From Nepenthes gracilis (Eukaryota > Streptophyta > Magnoliopsida > Caryophyllales > Nepenthaceae): a stretch of 64,000 nt of DNA. Position numbers and translations under genes: made by a program. The stretch covers positions 682,001 through 746,000 of the forward strand of contig BSYO01000016.1 of NCBI GenBank assembly GCA_033239525.1, given 5' to 3'. Below are positions 13,001-35,764 of this stretch, piece by piece; the first letter of the stretch is position 1; every line of letters begins with the position of its first letter. The notes beneath the pieces were generated by a model, which was given only the letters and a program-made list of their open reading frames with translations, did not search any database and was not told the DNA's origin.

Positions 13001-15244
13001 GTAAAACTTTTGTTATTAGGCCTACAAACTCTGAATAGATGAGTCCTGACACCATGGCATATTCATGATTATTATTCAAAGATGAAAAGTGGTTTTAAAA
13101 CAGTGCTGCTGCATAAAATCTGTAATGATGGAGTTAATTTCTGAGTCCGTTGTGTATTCTGTGTTTGACCACTTGTGGCCTTTGATAAGTTGGCCCACTC
13201 TTTTCTTAGAAAGTACATGGCATTACTACTGTAATTTATCTAATTGGTTGTATGCTTTGTGCTTCCCTACTCCCTGTTTAATGCCTCAGGTTGAAATGTC
13301 GGAGATACGTTCTATAATATCTGGAACTACTTCGAGGAGTCTTGTTCTCATAGATGAAATCTGCCGAGGAACAGAAACAGCAAAGGGAACATGTATTGCT
13401 GGGAGTATTATTGAAACATTGGATGCAATTGGCTGTCTGGGGATGATATCAACCCATCTGCATGGGATCTTTGATTTGCCACTAAATGCAACGAAAATTG
13501 TATATAAGGCAATGGGTACAGAATATCTTGATGGTCAAATAGTACCAACTTGGAAGTTGATGGATGGAATCTGTAAAGAAAGTCTTGCATTTGAAACTGC
13601 CCAGATGGAAGGGATACCTGAAGGTGTAGTTCAACGAGCTCAGGCATTGTATCATTCTGTGTATGCAAAGGACTGGTTCAAAAGAACCACAAAAGAAGAC
13701 TGTTTTTATTCTGATGCAAGTGTGAATGGTTCTCATGGAGCTTGTTGCTATCCTAGTAGACCTATAGCAAGGATAATTCGTCCTAGGACCCAATCCACTG
13801 AGCTAATGGAGATGTTGCAGAGTGAGGTTAAACGGGCAGTCACCATTATATGTCAGAAAAAATTGATTGAGCTTCACAAAGGGACAAAAATGCCTGAACA
13901 TCTACAGATTAATTGCGTGTCTGTTGCTGCAAGGGAACAACCACCACCATCAACAATAGGTGCTTCAAGTGTCTATGTGATGTTGCAGCCTGACAGAAAA
14001 GTTTATGTGGGACAGGTATTTTACTTTGAATACTCCCTTTAGCATATATGTATGGCCCTGGTTCATGTTTAGGAAAAGCTAGTTTCATGCTGTGGAGACC
14101 TGTTGCATTGCGTTATAACTTGGAATCTGTTATAACTTGGAATCTTGTCAGCAATGCAAGTGGAAAAAAACACTCCATGAAATAATGGAAGTATCACCAG
14201 TTCCACCATGAATCTTGTGCATTTCCATCATGAAGTTGCACCATAGTGTTTCCAGCCCGCTTGATGGTGTCAAACATCATCATCAGTGATTTGTGTATCT
14301 ACTTCAATGAGACTATTGTTCCCACTCAAGGTGAAATAATATATTTAATAGGACAAAATATCCAATTATCTTCTAGAAGGTGCTTCCTTACCTCTACTCA
14401 ACCGGAGGCACTCTTTGCCGCTGTTTTATTATGCTTATTTTATTATGAATCATTTCGTTTCCTCGGCCGGACAGAAATTGTCCCTCGAGTGCAAAGGCAA
14501 AGGAGAGCTTGACTGCTAGACCCACTCATAAATTTTAGTCATACCTACACTTTCCCTGATTTTGCAAATCATTGATTGAATGTCTTATTTCTGCAGTCAG
14601 AGAAATATTATGTTCAGCCATTGCTAGCCAAGGATAAAATTAGACAATTAAATTAATGAATGCAGTCGGAAAATCTCGTGGGTATAGTTCTTGTTTTTAA
14701 TGAATGTCCTTGTCCATCAAATGCTTGGCATAGCAAGTGTCCAAAATACGGAAAGGGGATGCTTTCTTCCTCTTTCAACTGTCATCTTATGACAAGCACA
14801 TGGAGCATTGTTATAATAATCCATGCCGGGCAAAATTAGTTTTCCCAATCCAAATGGGCTGGAATGAAGTTATGAACTGTGCAAATTTATTTCTCGACTG
14901 AGAAAAATTACTCACAGTATGCTGACTAAGTAGCCTACTCTTCATTCTTTGGTGCCTTTCACTTGTTTCTTAAGCACCAAATGGTAACGAACAAGATTGC
15001 ATGATGTTTGCTGTAGACGGATGATCTTCAAGGCAGAATTGGAGCGCATCGATCAAAGGAAGGAATGCAGAATGCTGTCTTCCTTTATTTCATAGTGCAA
15101 GGTAAGAGTTTGGCTTGCCAACTCGAAACCCTTCTCATCAATCAGCTTCCGAATCAAGGCTTCCGCCTAACTAATGTTGCCGATGGTAAGCACAGAAACT
15201 TTGGAACTTCCGGTATCATCCTAGAAGGTACCGTTGTGGGTTGA
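1164..15244 (+). CDS. MSH1: MSH1, organellar DNA mismatch-repair/recombination surveillance protein (3' eight exons)
   Basis: Plant MutS homologue 1, known to act in mitochondria and plastids, where it suppresses illegitimate recombination between short repeats. Coding exons read as 1164-1337, 4702-4908, 8840-9096, 9180-9323, 10391-10448, 12655-12954, 13290-14015 and 15017-15244. All have GT-AG borders and consistent phases, and together encode 697 residues plus a TGA stop. The N-terminal part, with targeting peptide and mismatch-recognition domain I, lies upstream of the window. Visible here are the connector/core (starting LVKLLELREANHIEF), a Walker A motif TGPNGGGKSS, Walker B region LVLIDEICRGTETAKG, the ABC-type ATPase end, and a C-terminal GIY-YIG domain. 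All frames are open, so the gene looks functional. Family recognition is strong because MutS plus GIY-YIG is specific to plant-type MSH1. Introns are large (up to 3.9 kb) and repeat-rich. Confidence 0.96.
1948..3116 (+). repeat. Diverged tandem duplication (~0.6 kb unit) in an MSH1 intron
   Basis: Two adjacent copies, about 1948-2579 and 2584-3116, share many blocks in the same order: the CCTAGAAAAACTA start, GGACTGTGCTC, GGGGGATTTGAGA, TTTTTAATTGAAGTTT and GCTAATAAG. Copies have drifted by substitutions and indels. The homopolymer C and A runs inside copy 1 differ from copy 2. No coding potential is seen. Confidence 0.75.
3411..3622 (+). repeat. Short tandem duplication (~100-110 bp unit) in an MSH1 intron
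   Basis: Two adjacent copies begin with ATTTTCATGGATTTCTACTT and end with CTCTAAATTGCTGGATTGCG. They are nearly identical apart from about 13 extra bases in the second copy, so the duplication is younger than the 1948-3116 one. Confidence 0.85.
4067..4096 (+). repeat. (TG)15 microsatellite
   Basis: Uninterrupted TG dinucleotide run in the same MSH1 intron; probably length-variable between individuals. Confidence 0.95.
5886..7066 (+). repeat. Five-unit tandem array, 259-bp full unit, in an MSH1 intron
   Basis: Blocks such as AATGACCTGTTGGGCAAGTG recur at about 5902, 6332, 6591 and 6850, and ACAAGTCTGGATGTTTGGG recurs in all five units. Units 3 (about 6327-6585) and 4 (about 6586-6844) are both 259 bp and nearly identical. 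Units 1, 2 and 5 carry internal deletions. Because 259 is not a multiple of 3, successive units enter different frames. Yet long stop-free stretches (101, 116 and 162 codons) exist because the unit is open in more than one frame. Lying within an intron and lacking a known domain, these frames are probably not genes. Confidence 0.92.
10449..12654 (+). other. MSH1 intron, no recognisable element
   Basis: A 2.2-kb intron between the exon ending at 10448 (donor GTAATC) and the ATPase exon. It contains a (TA)9 run at 11941-11959. Otherwise I see only AT-rich unique sequence with no transposon motif or RNA gene. Confidence 0.6.
12655..12954 (+). CDS. MSH1: MSH1 exon carrying the Walker A (P-loop) of the MutS ATPase
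   Basis: This 300-bp, phase-0 exon starts after the acceptor at 12652-12654 and ends before GTATGA. It encodes the segment around LSPYWFDVAEG, the nucleotide-binding loop TGPNGGGKSSLLRS and the following helix AALLGICGLMVPA, ending at DGKSSFQ. P-loop Gly, Lys and Ser residues are all present, so ATP binding should be intact. Confidence 0.95.
13290..14015 (+). CDS. MSH1: MSH1 exon with Walker B, signature region and start of GIY-YIG domain
   Basis: The largest MSH1 exon (726 bp, 242 codons) opens with VEMSEIRSI. It contains Walker B ending in the Asp-Glu pair (LVLIDEICRG), the conserved STHLHG histidine loop, and TWKLMDGICKESLAFETA. It ends at SSVYVMLQPDRKVYVGQ, where the paired VYV and YVG tripeptides correspond to the GIY and YIG elements of the nuclease family. 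An open reading frame also extends 5' of the acceptor (from 13089), but that part is intron. Confidence 0.95.
15017..15244 (+). CDS. MSH1: MSH1 terminal exon, GIY-YIG domain and stop
   Basis: After acceptor TAG (15014-15016) the frame reads TDDLQGRIGAHRSKEG. This carries the conserved Arg and His of the GIY-YIG fold. It continues through ACQLETLLINQLP and ADGKHRNFGTS and ends at TGA 15242-15244. It is phase 0 with the previous exon. Confidence 0.94.
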   Translation, partial: TDDLQGRIGAHRSKEGMQNAVFLYFIVQGKSLACQLETLLINQLPNQGFRLTNVADGKHRNFGTSGIILEGTVVG

Positions 15245-16507
15245 TGAATCTGCTGCCATGGAGTTGCTATTTGAATTATGTCGTTTCTAGGCTCCCACAG
15301 ATAATGTATCTGTGTGATAAAACGGTATGATGTATGTATGTATATAAATGGCAGGTGTATGCAGCAATTTTGGTAACCTGTTGTAGCTGCTTTGCCTGGC
15401 CATGCACAGATTCCATCATTGACAGTAAAGCTAAAATTTTTTTGTTTATTATCTGTGAGTTCATATCCAACTCCCCAAGCCAAAAAGAAAATACAATGAT
15501 TTTGACGTATAATCTTTTTGTAACATTTGATGTAAAGATTTACAGAGCAAATAGCATAGACGTTTAGAAGTTAAATTTCCCCATTTAGTCATAAAAATTG
15601 TGAGATTCTGTAAATTTTCATTGTTCAGTATTTATTAGATTTTAGACATTTCTAGAATATTTCTAACAGAGAAGAATAGTTAATTTTATAAATCCTATTA
15701 CTAAATCAAATTAGTACTTTCAAGAAATTTTCAAAATGAAAATAATTAGAAAAAATAAAATTAAAAATGTAAAGTAAAAATATATCTTTTTTGTTCATAA
15801 ATAAATAAAATAAATTTTGATAAGACTATCCTTTAATTTGTCCACAAAAATACGAAAGAAATATTACCCTAACAAGAAATAAAATAAAGATAAAATCACC
15901 AGATAATATTTTTTTAAATATAAAAAAATGTCGGATGCATGTGGGCAGCTAGAACCTAACAGAAAAGAAATCAGAAAAAATTCCAATGGTGTATCAAATA
16001 TGGAATCTTTACGATTCCTTCTGGTCAAATTCTCCAAGAATAAAATCCATGGAAAGTGAAAGAATCTCTCAAACACAATTATGCAAAGGGGTGGCTAACT
16101 AGTTCATTTGTCAGTAGACTACCCCCCAAGCTGTTTGGTATAAAACTCAGAACCAAACTGAAACTCCCAGAAGATCCTCTGAGGAATGGCGAACAATGCA
16201 GAACCGCCGAATTAAACCTCGAAAAATGAAATAGATAAGAGATCATCCAACCAAAAACAATAACTCATGAAACAAAAGGACTACTTCTGGTCGTTCATCA
16301 TTTAACATGTTCGAGTTCCTGATCTCTCTTTCCACTTTTGGCTACTTGTTCTTGGACATCTGCATCTTGATTTCGTCTCCTCTTCAGGACCCAATCTCTT
16401 CAAACAAGTTCAATGCCTGTTTTCTGCCCAGAGTAAGACAACTCCACAAGGTTACTTGATGCCCTACATTTGGAGTACGAAATCAGAAATCTTCTTTCAA
16501 GTGGTTC
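15245..16507. other. Convergent intergenic/3' UTR interval between MSH1 and IPMDH
   Basis: MSH1 (+) and the dehydrogenase gene (-) end 1.26 kb apart, tail to tail. The sequence is AT-rich, particularly 15580-15850, with many AATAAA-like words in both orientations. No conserved coding segment is seen. The two 3' UTRs may approach each other but cannot be delimited from sequence alone. Confidence 0.6.
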
Positions 16508-28328
<11,821 letters not shown>

Positions 28329-30945
28329 TGCTACAGGCTGATCCGAAGACGAGTTACTGCCACTCTTCCCTGCCCCTTGACCTTTCCCTCGTACTCCCCG
28401 CCAGTCAATCAGTCGCCGGTTTATGCTTTTGCTGTATGTTGGTGCGATAAAGCTCTTTTCGTATTCATATATCAAATAGGTTTCGATACGGAGTAATTAA
28501 ATTCGAATATAATTCCTAATCAAGTTGTAATTTGCGGTTGAAATATTTAAGTTAAATCAAATTATTAGTTAAAATAAATTATTAATGTTATCAATGTAAG
28601 GATTGATTTAAACTATTTAAACGATTGATAATATTATACTCATTAATTCAAAAATTATTTATTTAATCTTATATATTTAATATGCAATTTAATCTAACAA
28701 GAATATTATAAGTAAAAAAAATATCATCGAAAAAGATGCAATTTAATATCTTTGGGGTGGATCGTGTGCTACGATGTTTAGTTGAATTTGATTTTTTATA
28801 ACCAAATCATAATATAAATTACAAATAAGAGGCCAAAGTCCAATCTGCTTCGTTCGTTGACACGATGTTTGAAAAAGGCTATATGTTTAAAGATAAACTC
28901 ACCAAAGGCTTTTGATGAAGAGAATGTGAAAGGAATGTATTAGGAGGGTTTGAGTTATAAATGTGTCGAAGATATGGGCGATTTAGAAAGGTGCGCTCGA
29001 TAGATGATTTAGAGGCGAAAAGGCGACTTAGAGATGTCTTTCGCCAACGAGAATGCAAAAACGACAGTTTACTAAAGGTGGCCTAAGTTTGTGCTAGAGG
29101 AGCAGCTTTAAAGGTGCGCCTAACATAGAGGTGGTTTTAAGGTGCACCTGGCAGAAGCGCGACTTAAAAGAGAAGGGCTAAGTTACTTTGGTGGGTTAAC
29201 ATCCTAGTTACCTGAGTGGACAGTTGACTCTTGAATAACAAGCTTCTTATTTCGGGGTGGAGGGCTCATGGCTCCAAGAAGGAGTGCCCCTGAGACGAAA
29301 GATTCCTATCTTCGGGATGGATGGCTCCTATTTTTGAGACAAAATGTTGAGGGCCTTCGGAAGGAGGCCTAAGAGTCCCCTGGCAGCGGAAGGCCGCTGG
29401 TCTTGAAAGCTTTCTGTCGGTAAGAGGGTTGGTGGTCTCCTGATCACTATACTCTTCTCTGAGCCATACAGAGCCTCATTGAGCCTTTTCGAGTCTCTCC
29501 AACTTGTTCTGTAAAATTTGAGGGTGCTTACTTTTATAGTAAAATTTACAGATGTATTATTCCTTTAAAAGTAATGTAAGACTTTTACTTTAAAATAATT
29601 ATATTAGATTATGGGGCTACTGCGGGGCCTAACTTATTGGGCCTGCTGTGGGGTCTGACCAATTGGGCTTATGGTTACTGGACCCATCATTATCAAATGT
29701 GAACATAATCTATAATGATTATATTAAAATGAACAAGATACTATATATTAAAAATAAATATCACATAATATAGTTTTTTGTATTTTTTAATATCATTAAA
29801 AATTTTTCTAGTATCTTTCAAATTTGATTGAAATGTTGCAACTGCAAATAAGAATTTAAAATAGTAAATTACAATGAACTTTTAAATAAATTAAAATTTT
29901 AATTACATGTAAAAAAACAGTGTCATAAAAAATACTTAAAATAGAGCTAATATATATATGTTTGTGTGTGTATGTACGCATATTTTAAATTTGTTTAATT
30001 TTAATTTAAACTTTTAAAGAATATAATTTGAATAAAAAAGTTAAAATATAACTAAATTATTCACAAGTTAAACACTTATTTATAAATTTTGTTGATTTAA
30101 TTTAAAATATATAAGACGGTTTAAAATTTTTTTAGTTAATATCAATATCATGTACAATATTTTTATTGGGTTTTGGGCAATATATATATATATATGTAGA
30201 AAAAATATTGAAAACAAATATTTATATGTTCTTTATTTTTATTTTTATGATAAAAATTTCAAAAATTATGTTAAATGTTTACTTTATTAGTTTAGTTTAG
30301 CTGCACCTCATTAATAAAAATGTAAATATTTCTGAAAAAAAGTTATAAATTTTGAGAGGTTAAAAAATCAAAATGAATATCTACTTTCAAAATTTCCCAT
30401 CATCAAATATCAAAATATAATTAATTTGATAATATTTTAACCAAATTTTCTATATTTTCAAATACTTGTAGCCCATGGGTATTATTTTAAAAATATTATA
30501 TTTATCGTAAATATAAAATTTCAGATAATATTTTCCGAAATAAAGTGAAAAATACTTAGTTATCTTAAAAAATAATAAATTAAATAGAACATAAAATTTG
30601 TATCATAAAAATATATACAATTAATGCTTTGGTTTCTATTTTAAATATATTTCCATATTTTATTCGCAAGTGATAAAAGTTGGATCTGGGGGGTGTCCTT
30701 CTTTTCCTCTAAACCGTTGGATGTAAAATCCGACTGTTACGTAGATTCTATTTTCACTGTTCATATTATCATAAATGCAGAAAGTTAATTTTTTTTTTAG
30801 AAAAAACGAAAATTTCACCTTGTTACTTTATTTTTTTCTTTCATTTTCGTGTTAGCAGTTCCCCTTTCCACCATCTCCTCGTCCCCTTCTCCATGCCCAC
30901 TAAGCGTCAGCTTCCTCATCTGCAAGCCGGTATGTGAAAGGCTAA
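28329..30945. other. Divergent intergenic region between IPMDH (-) and PPR gene (+)
   Basis: Contains both 5' flanks. The segment 28850-29700 is more GC-rich than its surroundings. It has short internal repeats (a TTCGGG(A/G)TGGA(G/T)GGCTC motif at about 29252 and 29313) and looks like an unclassified transposon or LTR remnant. Positions 29700-30650 are very AT-rich with no gene. No clear TATA box could be tied to either start. Confidence 0.5.
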
Positions 30946-32304
30946 ATGTTGTCTACAATTTTCTCTCGTCGTCCAAATCCTTTTTTATTTCTTCCACTTC
31001 CTTTTTCTCCAATGCCTATTTTTGTCAATTTCCACAATTTCCCAGAAACTAGCCCTACATCCGTAAAACCCATTAACCCCGATCCACTCTCTGAAATGGG
31101 TACTCCGAGTTCACTGGATTTCGATCAGTCAACAGTATGCGACGCTCTCTCATCTTACAGTAACGACTACAAACGGGCATTCGATTTCTTCACCTGGGTC
31201 GAAACCGATTCTGGGTTTCAACACAATACTGAGACCTACAATCGAATGATTGACATTTTGGGTAAGTTTTTTGAATTTGATAAGTCCTGGGAATTGATTC
31301 AAATTATGAAGAAACAATGGTCTTCCATGCCCAACTACGCCACCTTTCGTATAATGTTCAAGCGGTATGTATGTGCACATTTAGTTAAGGAAGCCATTGA
31401 TACGTACGATAAGTTAGATGAGTTTAATATGAAGGATGAGGTCTCATTTTGTAATTTGATCGACGCACTCTGTGAGTATAAGCATGTGATAGAAGCTCAA
31501 GAATTGTGGGTTAATCGAAGAGAATGTGTTCGGTTTGGGGGTGATACGAAAGTTTACAATATGATTCTTCGTGGCTGGTCAAAATTGGGTTGGTGGGGTA
31601 AGTGCAGGGAGTTTTGGGAAGAAATGGATAGGAGAGGGGTCCGAAAGGATTTGGTGTCGTATTCAATATATATGGACATACAATGCAAGTGTAGTAAGCC
31701 ATGGAAAGCTGTAAAGTTGTATAAGGAGATGAAGAAGAAGGGTATTCAATTGGATGTTGTGGCCTATAACACAGTTATACATGCTGTTGGTTTGTCAGAG
31801 GGTGTTGATTTCTCGGTCCGTTTGTACGAGGAAATGACGGAACTAGGATGCAAACCTAACGTGGTGACTTATAATACAATTATAAAACTTTTATGTGAGA
31901 ATGGGAGAATGAAGGAAGCGCGTGACATGCTTCAATGGATGCATAAGAAGGGCTGTGGTCCAAATGTGATTACCTACAATTCCTTTTTCCGTTGTCTTGT
32001 TAAGCCTAGAGATATTCTTAGGTTGTTTGAAATGATGATAGAAAGTGGGATCCATCCAGGATTAGATACTTATGTGATGCTTATGAGGAAGTTTGGAAGG
32101 TGGGGTTTCCTTCGGCCAGTGTTTGTCATTTGGAATAAAATGGAACAACTGGGTTGTAGTCCTGATGAGTCTGCCTATAATGCCTTAATTGATGCTTTGT
32201 TGCAAAGGGGCATGGTGGATTTGGCCAAGAAGTATGATGAAGAGATGTTAGCAAACGGACTTTCTGCCAAGCCACGGTTAGAACTGGGAACAGAAGCAGT
32301 GTGA
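30946..32304 (+). CDS. P-class pentatricopeptide repeat protein, probably mitochondrial
   Basis: Single-exon, 452-aa protein. PPR proteins bind organellar RNA in sequence-specific fashion to aid its processing, stability or translation; the target here is unknown. The N-terminus (MLSTIFSRRPNPFLF) is basic and hydrophobic without acidic residues, as in mitochondrial presequences. From about residue 95 I count ten consecutive ~35-residue motifs, e.g. VVAYNTVIHAV...LGCKPN and VVTYNTIIKLLCENGRMKEA, with one short unit at VITYNSFFRCLV. No E, DYW or SMR domain follows, so it is P-class. It resembles Arabidopsis PPRs of the At1g80550 type from memory (not checked). An ATG in another frame at 30849 is not used by the motif-bearing frame. 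Confidence 0.93.
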   Translation: MLSTIFSRRPNPFLFLPLPFSPMPIFVNFHNFPETSPTSVKPINPDPLSEMGTPSSLDFDQSTVCDALSSYSNDYKRAFDFFTWVETDSGFQHNTETYNRMIDILGKFFEFDKSWELIQIMKKQWSSMPNYATFRIMFKRYVCAHLVKEAIDTYDKLDEFNMKDEVSFCNLIDALCEYKHVIEAQELWVNRRECVRFGGDTKVYNMILRGWSKLGWWGKCREFWEEMDRRGVRKDLVSYSIYMDIQCKCSKPWKAVKLYKEMKKKGIQLDVVAYNTVIHAVGLSEGVDFSVRLYEEMTELGCKPNVVTYNTIIKLLCENGRMKEARDMLQWMHKKGCGPNVITYNSFFRCLVKPRDILRLFEMMIESGIHPGLDTYVMLMRKFGRWGFLRPVFVIWNKMEQLGCSPDESAYNALIDALLQRGMVDLAKKYDEEMLANGLSAKPRLELGTEAV

Positions 32305-32983
32305 GTCCGGTGATGTGAATCTGTGATGTTTCCGTGGATGGATTTTCTTGTGATGCTTCTGCATCCAGTCTGAAGACGGGTCTCACCGGAGTTTCCATTG
32401 CCCCCTCCCCCACTCTTTTGTTATTGTCCTTTTTGGTTGGGGGGGGGGTACTTCTTGGCTGCAGTTGCTTTATTTGGATGTCAGATGTATGGCATATTAA
32501 CCTTAGGGGATTTGTTAGAGCCCTCCTATACCCCAAACAGTGAATATTTCATCTTGATAATTTAAATGGATATGATAATAAGATAATTCCAATACATATT
32601 AATATGTTGTCATAGTCTAAATCGTCTAAGTCGTCAAATGGAAATCCTCACTGTTGGAAGTATGAGAGAGTAAAAATGGGAGGATCCTAACAAGACTTTA
32701 ACCTTAGGGTCTTCTGCATTTCTGAGGAAATGGACCAGGTATGAATCGTATGTTCATATGATACTTCATCCTGAAACCTGTACTTATAGTCTTCTTGTTA
32801 TGGTTTTAATGTTGTGATTATTTCTGGTTTCAGCTGTGCAGATGAGAGATGACTGAGGGTGGAACTATTAGGTTATGCAGGTAGGTGTTTTTCTGATTTG
32901 ATTATTTCTGGTTTCAGCTGCGCAGATGAGGGATGACTGAGGGTGGAACTATTAGGTTATGCAGGTAGGTGTTTTTCTGATTG
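32305..32983 (+). other. PPR 3' flank with a duplicated 47-nt exon-like unit
   Basis: Downstream of the PPR stop a plausible splice donor GTATGA lies at 32739. Two near-identical ~84-bp copies follow (32816-32899 and 32900-32983). Each has a T-rich acceptor ending TTTCAG, 47 nt of sequence (32834-32880 and 32918-32964) and a donor GTAGGT. This would fit a spliced 3' UTR with a duplicated mini-exon. The interpretation is inferred from splice consensus only. A G9 run lies near 32439. Confidence 0.45.
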
Positions 32984-34639
32984 TCTTTCTAATGAAGTCT
33001 CATCTAACTCATATAGCTAGCAGCTTGGATACTGCTGTTGAGCAGAGGCTGTAAATTTGAGCATGAGCCATAACAAGAACTTACAATTGTTTCACCACCA
33101 ACCTTTTGTTCTTTTACTGTTAGCCTCTTTCATTCTAATTTCTTTAGTTACCTTCATATCAGGTATCCTGAATCCCTTTCCATTTACATGCTCAGTTTTG
33201 GAACTCATGCAGTGTGTGTTAGTCTTTCCTTTTTCTTCTTGGACTTGAGAATGCATATGCTTCCAAGCAAGGTGGGACCTTATAAAGCATTTTTCTGTCT
33301 ATCAGAATAAAGTTGGTTTACCAGATGTGATATGCTGAAGTTCGTTCCATCATACCCCAGTTCTAATCATTGAATACAGCATCAAAGGAAACTTTAGTGT
33401 TGGCATACTTTTAAGGTAAGTCCTTTTCATTGGGACATGCTAACGAATGTGGCTTTATGGCTACTATTATTTCTTTATTTACGTATCCTCCTGCGAATGT
33501 GATTTCTTGAAGCTTTTTGTTAAATTGTGTGATGACTACGACTAAGAAAAGGCATAATCAAATGGTGCCACCGATGCCAGTGGTCAAGCATCCAGATTTA
33601 GGGAATATGTGTGGGTTAGAAACAGAGGAAAAGATGACAACATGGAGTGTAATATGAACCAATATGTGAAATACGATTATATATCTTTGTTAGTGTCGGG
33701 GTTCTGGGACTGATATTTTTCGATATATTGCTATATCGACAATATAATGGTTGGTACACCTCTTATTTTTTTATATATATATTGGCTGATATTTTCTTAT
33801 AGTTCTGATTTGCAAAATGAAAATTACGTCCAAGATGTGTATAAATCAATATGGCCTAAACCTGTGCTGATACTAATATTCTCATCCATGAATGATGATG
33901 ATAGTCAACCGGTTCTTTCAACTTTCATTGAATACTCTGTAACAGTGAAAGGGAAAGAGTGCATTGGACCTCATGTAGGGGACATAAAAGGCTTTATAAA
34001 TGTTTGTCAAATTTCTCTGAAAATTACCAGTGAATTGCATTGTTCTCGACAAACAATTTCACAAATCCAAAGGAAACAATGGTGGAATGAATCTATGAAA
34101 AAAAAAAATTCTCACCATTTATATTGGTATATTAAACTTTATATATGGAAATTAGTAGCTTCCACAAGCTGGTGTCGTCCTGGAATATTCTACCCCACTT
34201 GTTCTTTCAGGAGCTTGTGTCCATTACCAATCATCATGATCATCACCATCCAATTTCTACTTCCTCTGATGATCATAGCCCAAAGGACTACACAAACCAT
34301 TGTAAGTCATTTCATCCCATGCTGAACACATTTTACTCGAGGCTGACATTGTGTTAATTATTAAAGCAACCTGTAAGACCTAAATTAATTGTTACTAATT
34401 TTAAGAGGTAGTACTGACATGGTGTTACATAACTAAAAGAAACCATAACTTCTAATTTAACAGTTACTGATCTTATGAAGTGACAACAGTTAGAAACTCT
34501 TCAATCTTGTAATTGGGGATTAAAATCTTCAATCTTTTAACTGCTGAACACTCTAGCAATCAAGATCTCTTCCCTCCTTTACAATTACCGTCATTCATCA
34601 TGATCCCCATTCAACCCACTGTTACAAGCTTGAGTTTTA
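32984..34639. other. Intergenic sequence without a recognised gene
   Basis: Low-complexity AT-rich sequence. The 192-codon open frame starting at 33747 contains no known motif and has mixed, non-plant-like composition, so I do not call it a gene. Confidence 0.5.
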
Positions 34640-35036
34640 ATCTTAAAATTGATGAGCAACGATGGGTGGTTCAAATCCATCGAACACTCAACGAGTAATT
34701 CGAAGGTGATGATGACGACAACAATGCCTCCGTCTTCATATTCAATGTCCCAAAAGCCCTCAGAGCAACAGATCCAGACCGCTATACTCCCTAAGTAGTT
34801 AAATTTGGCCCTTACCATTATTGGCAGCCTGAGCTTTGAGAGATGGAAAGGTACAAGCTCTCTGCAGAAAGAGAATCCCTAGACAACTTCAAATCATTAA
34901 GTTCCAAAGTCTCGTGGACCTCCTCTCAGTTATTGAGCCTAGAATCTGAGCTTACATAGCATAAATATTTGGACATTAATAGCAAAACCTTAGCTTGGAT
35001 AATAGCGATTGATTCATCTTTCTTGCTGGAGTTTCT

Positions 35037-35764
35037 CCAAATATATGCTGTCAAGGAAACTGAGGCATTGGTGCTACTCGCATCAAGAATGTTGCCCTTG
35101 GTTGATTATTTGATGAAGAAACCGACGCATCATGTGATTTTGAGGGACAATAGTAATGCTGGAGAATCATGTACCTTTGTGCTGGGAAGATGCTGGCATC
35201 AAATACCTCCAAATATAAGCTGTCAAGGAAACTGAGGCATTGGTGCTACTCGCATCAAGAATGTTGCCCTTTGTTGTAGAGCTGTTGAATGTGCTGGGCC
35301 GCCCATGGCATGGCATGGCATGGCCCGCCTGCCATGGGCTCTGCCAAGCACAGCCTGTGGTGAACAGTGTTGGTTGTGTGTGGCACAGCCTAACACTTCG
35401 GACTGTGCTAGGCTGCGCGGTTGGCGGCCTGAGGTAAATTTTTTTTAAATACCCAAACAGTCATGTGACCGTTTGGGAGAGGGGGGCTGGGGATGGACCC
35501 TGCCATGCTGACCGGGCACGGCTTGGCCGGCCTAGCATAGTATAGGCCAACGTGCTGTGCTAAGCTGAAACATATAAGTTCCGTGCTGTGTCGGGCACTG
35601 CTAGTGAAGATGTCGTGCAAGGCATGGCACATTTACATTTGGTGGCCCGAACAAATGGGCTGTGCTGACCCGGCATAGCCTATTTAACACTACTACGTTG
35701 ATTATTTGAGAAAGAAACCGATGCATAATTCAATTTTGAGGTACATAGTAATGCTGGAGAATCA
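35037..35764 (+). repeat. Internal duplication in the DUF247 pseudogene, second copy split by a MITE
   Basis: The first copy (35037-35170, starting CCAAATATATGCTGTCAAGG) recurs from 35211. It is interrupted at 35276 and resumes at 35693 up to GTAATGCTGGAGAATCA at about 35764. The MITE therefore inserted after the duplication. Confidence 0.85.
35277..35692. mobile_element. hAT-like MITE (416 bp)
   Basis: A GC-rich block rich in GGCATGG and GGGCC words. It starts TAGAGCTGTTGAATGTGC and ends with the imperfect reverse complement (read from the end: TAGTGTTAAATAGGC). It is flanked by 8-bp near-duplications CTTTGTTG (35269-35276) and CTACGTTG (35693-35700), matching at 6 of 8 positions. An 8-bp duplication and TAG-type ends fit hAT non-autonomous elements. 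No transposase coding is present. Confidence 0.72.

Noticed and set aside
13408..13793. Minus-strand frames of 86 and 103 codons
   Set aside because: Shadows of the MSH1 ATPase exon on the opposite strand.
28329..28475. N-terminal extension of IPMDH from the upstream Met at 28475
   Set aside because: The downstream Met at 28328 begins a proper plastid transit peptide and gives the usual family length. The extension is Gly/Ser/Arg-rich and looks like translated 5' UTR.
33747..34325. 192-codon open frame between the PPR gene and the DUF247 pseudogene
   Set aside because: No recognisable family, no supported start context, and composition typical of random AT-rich plant DNA.
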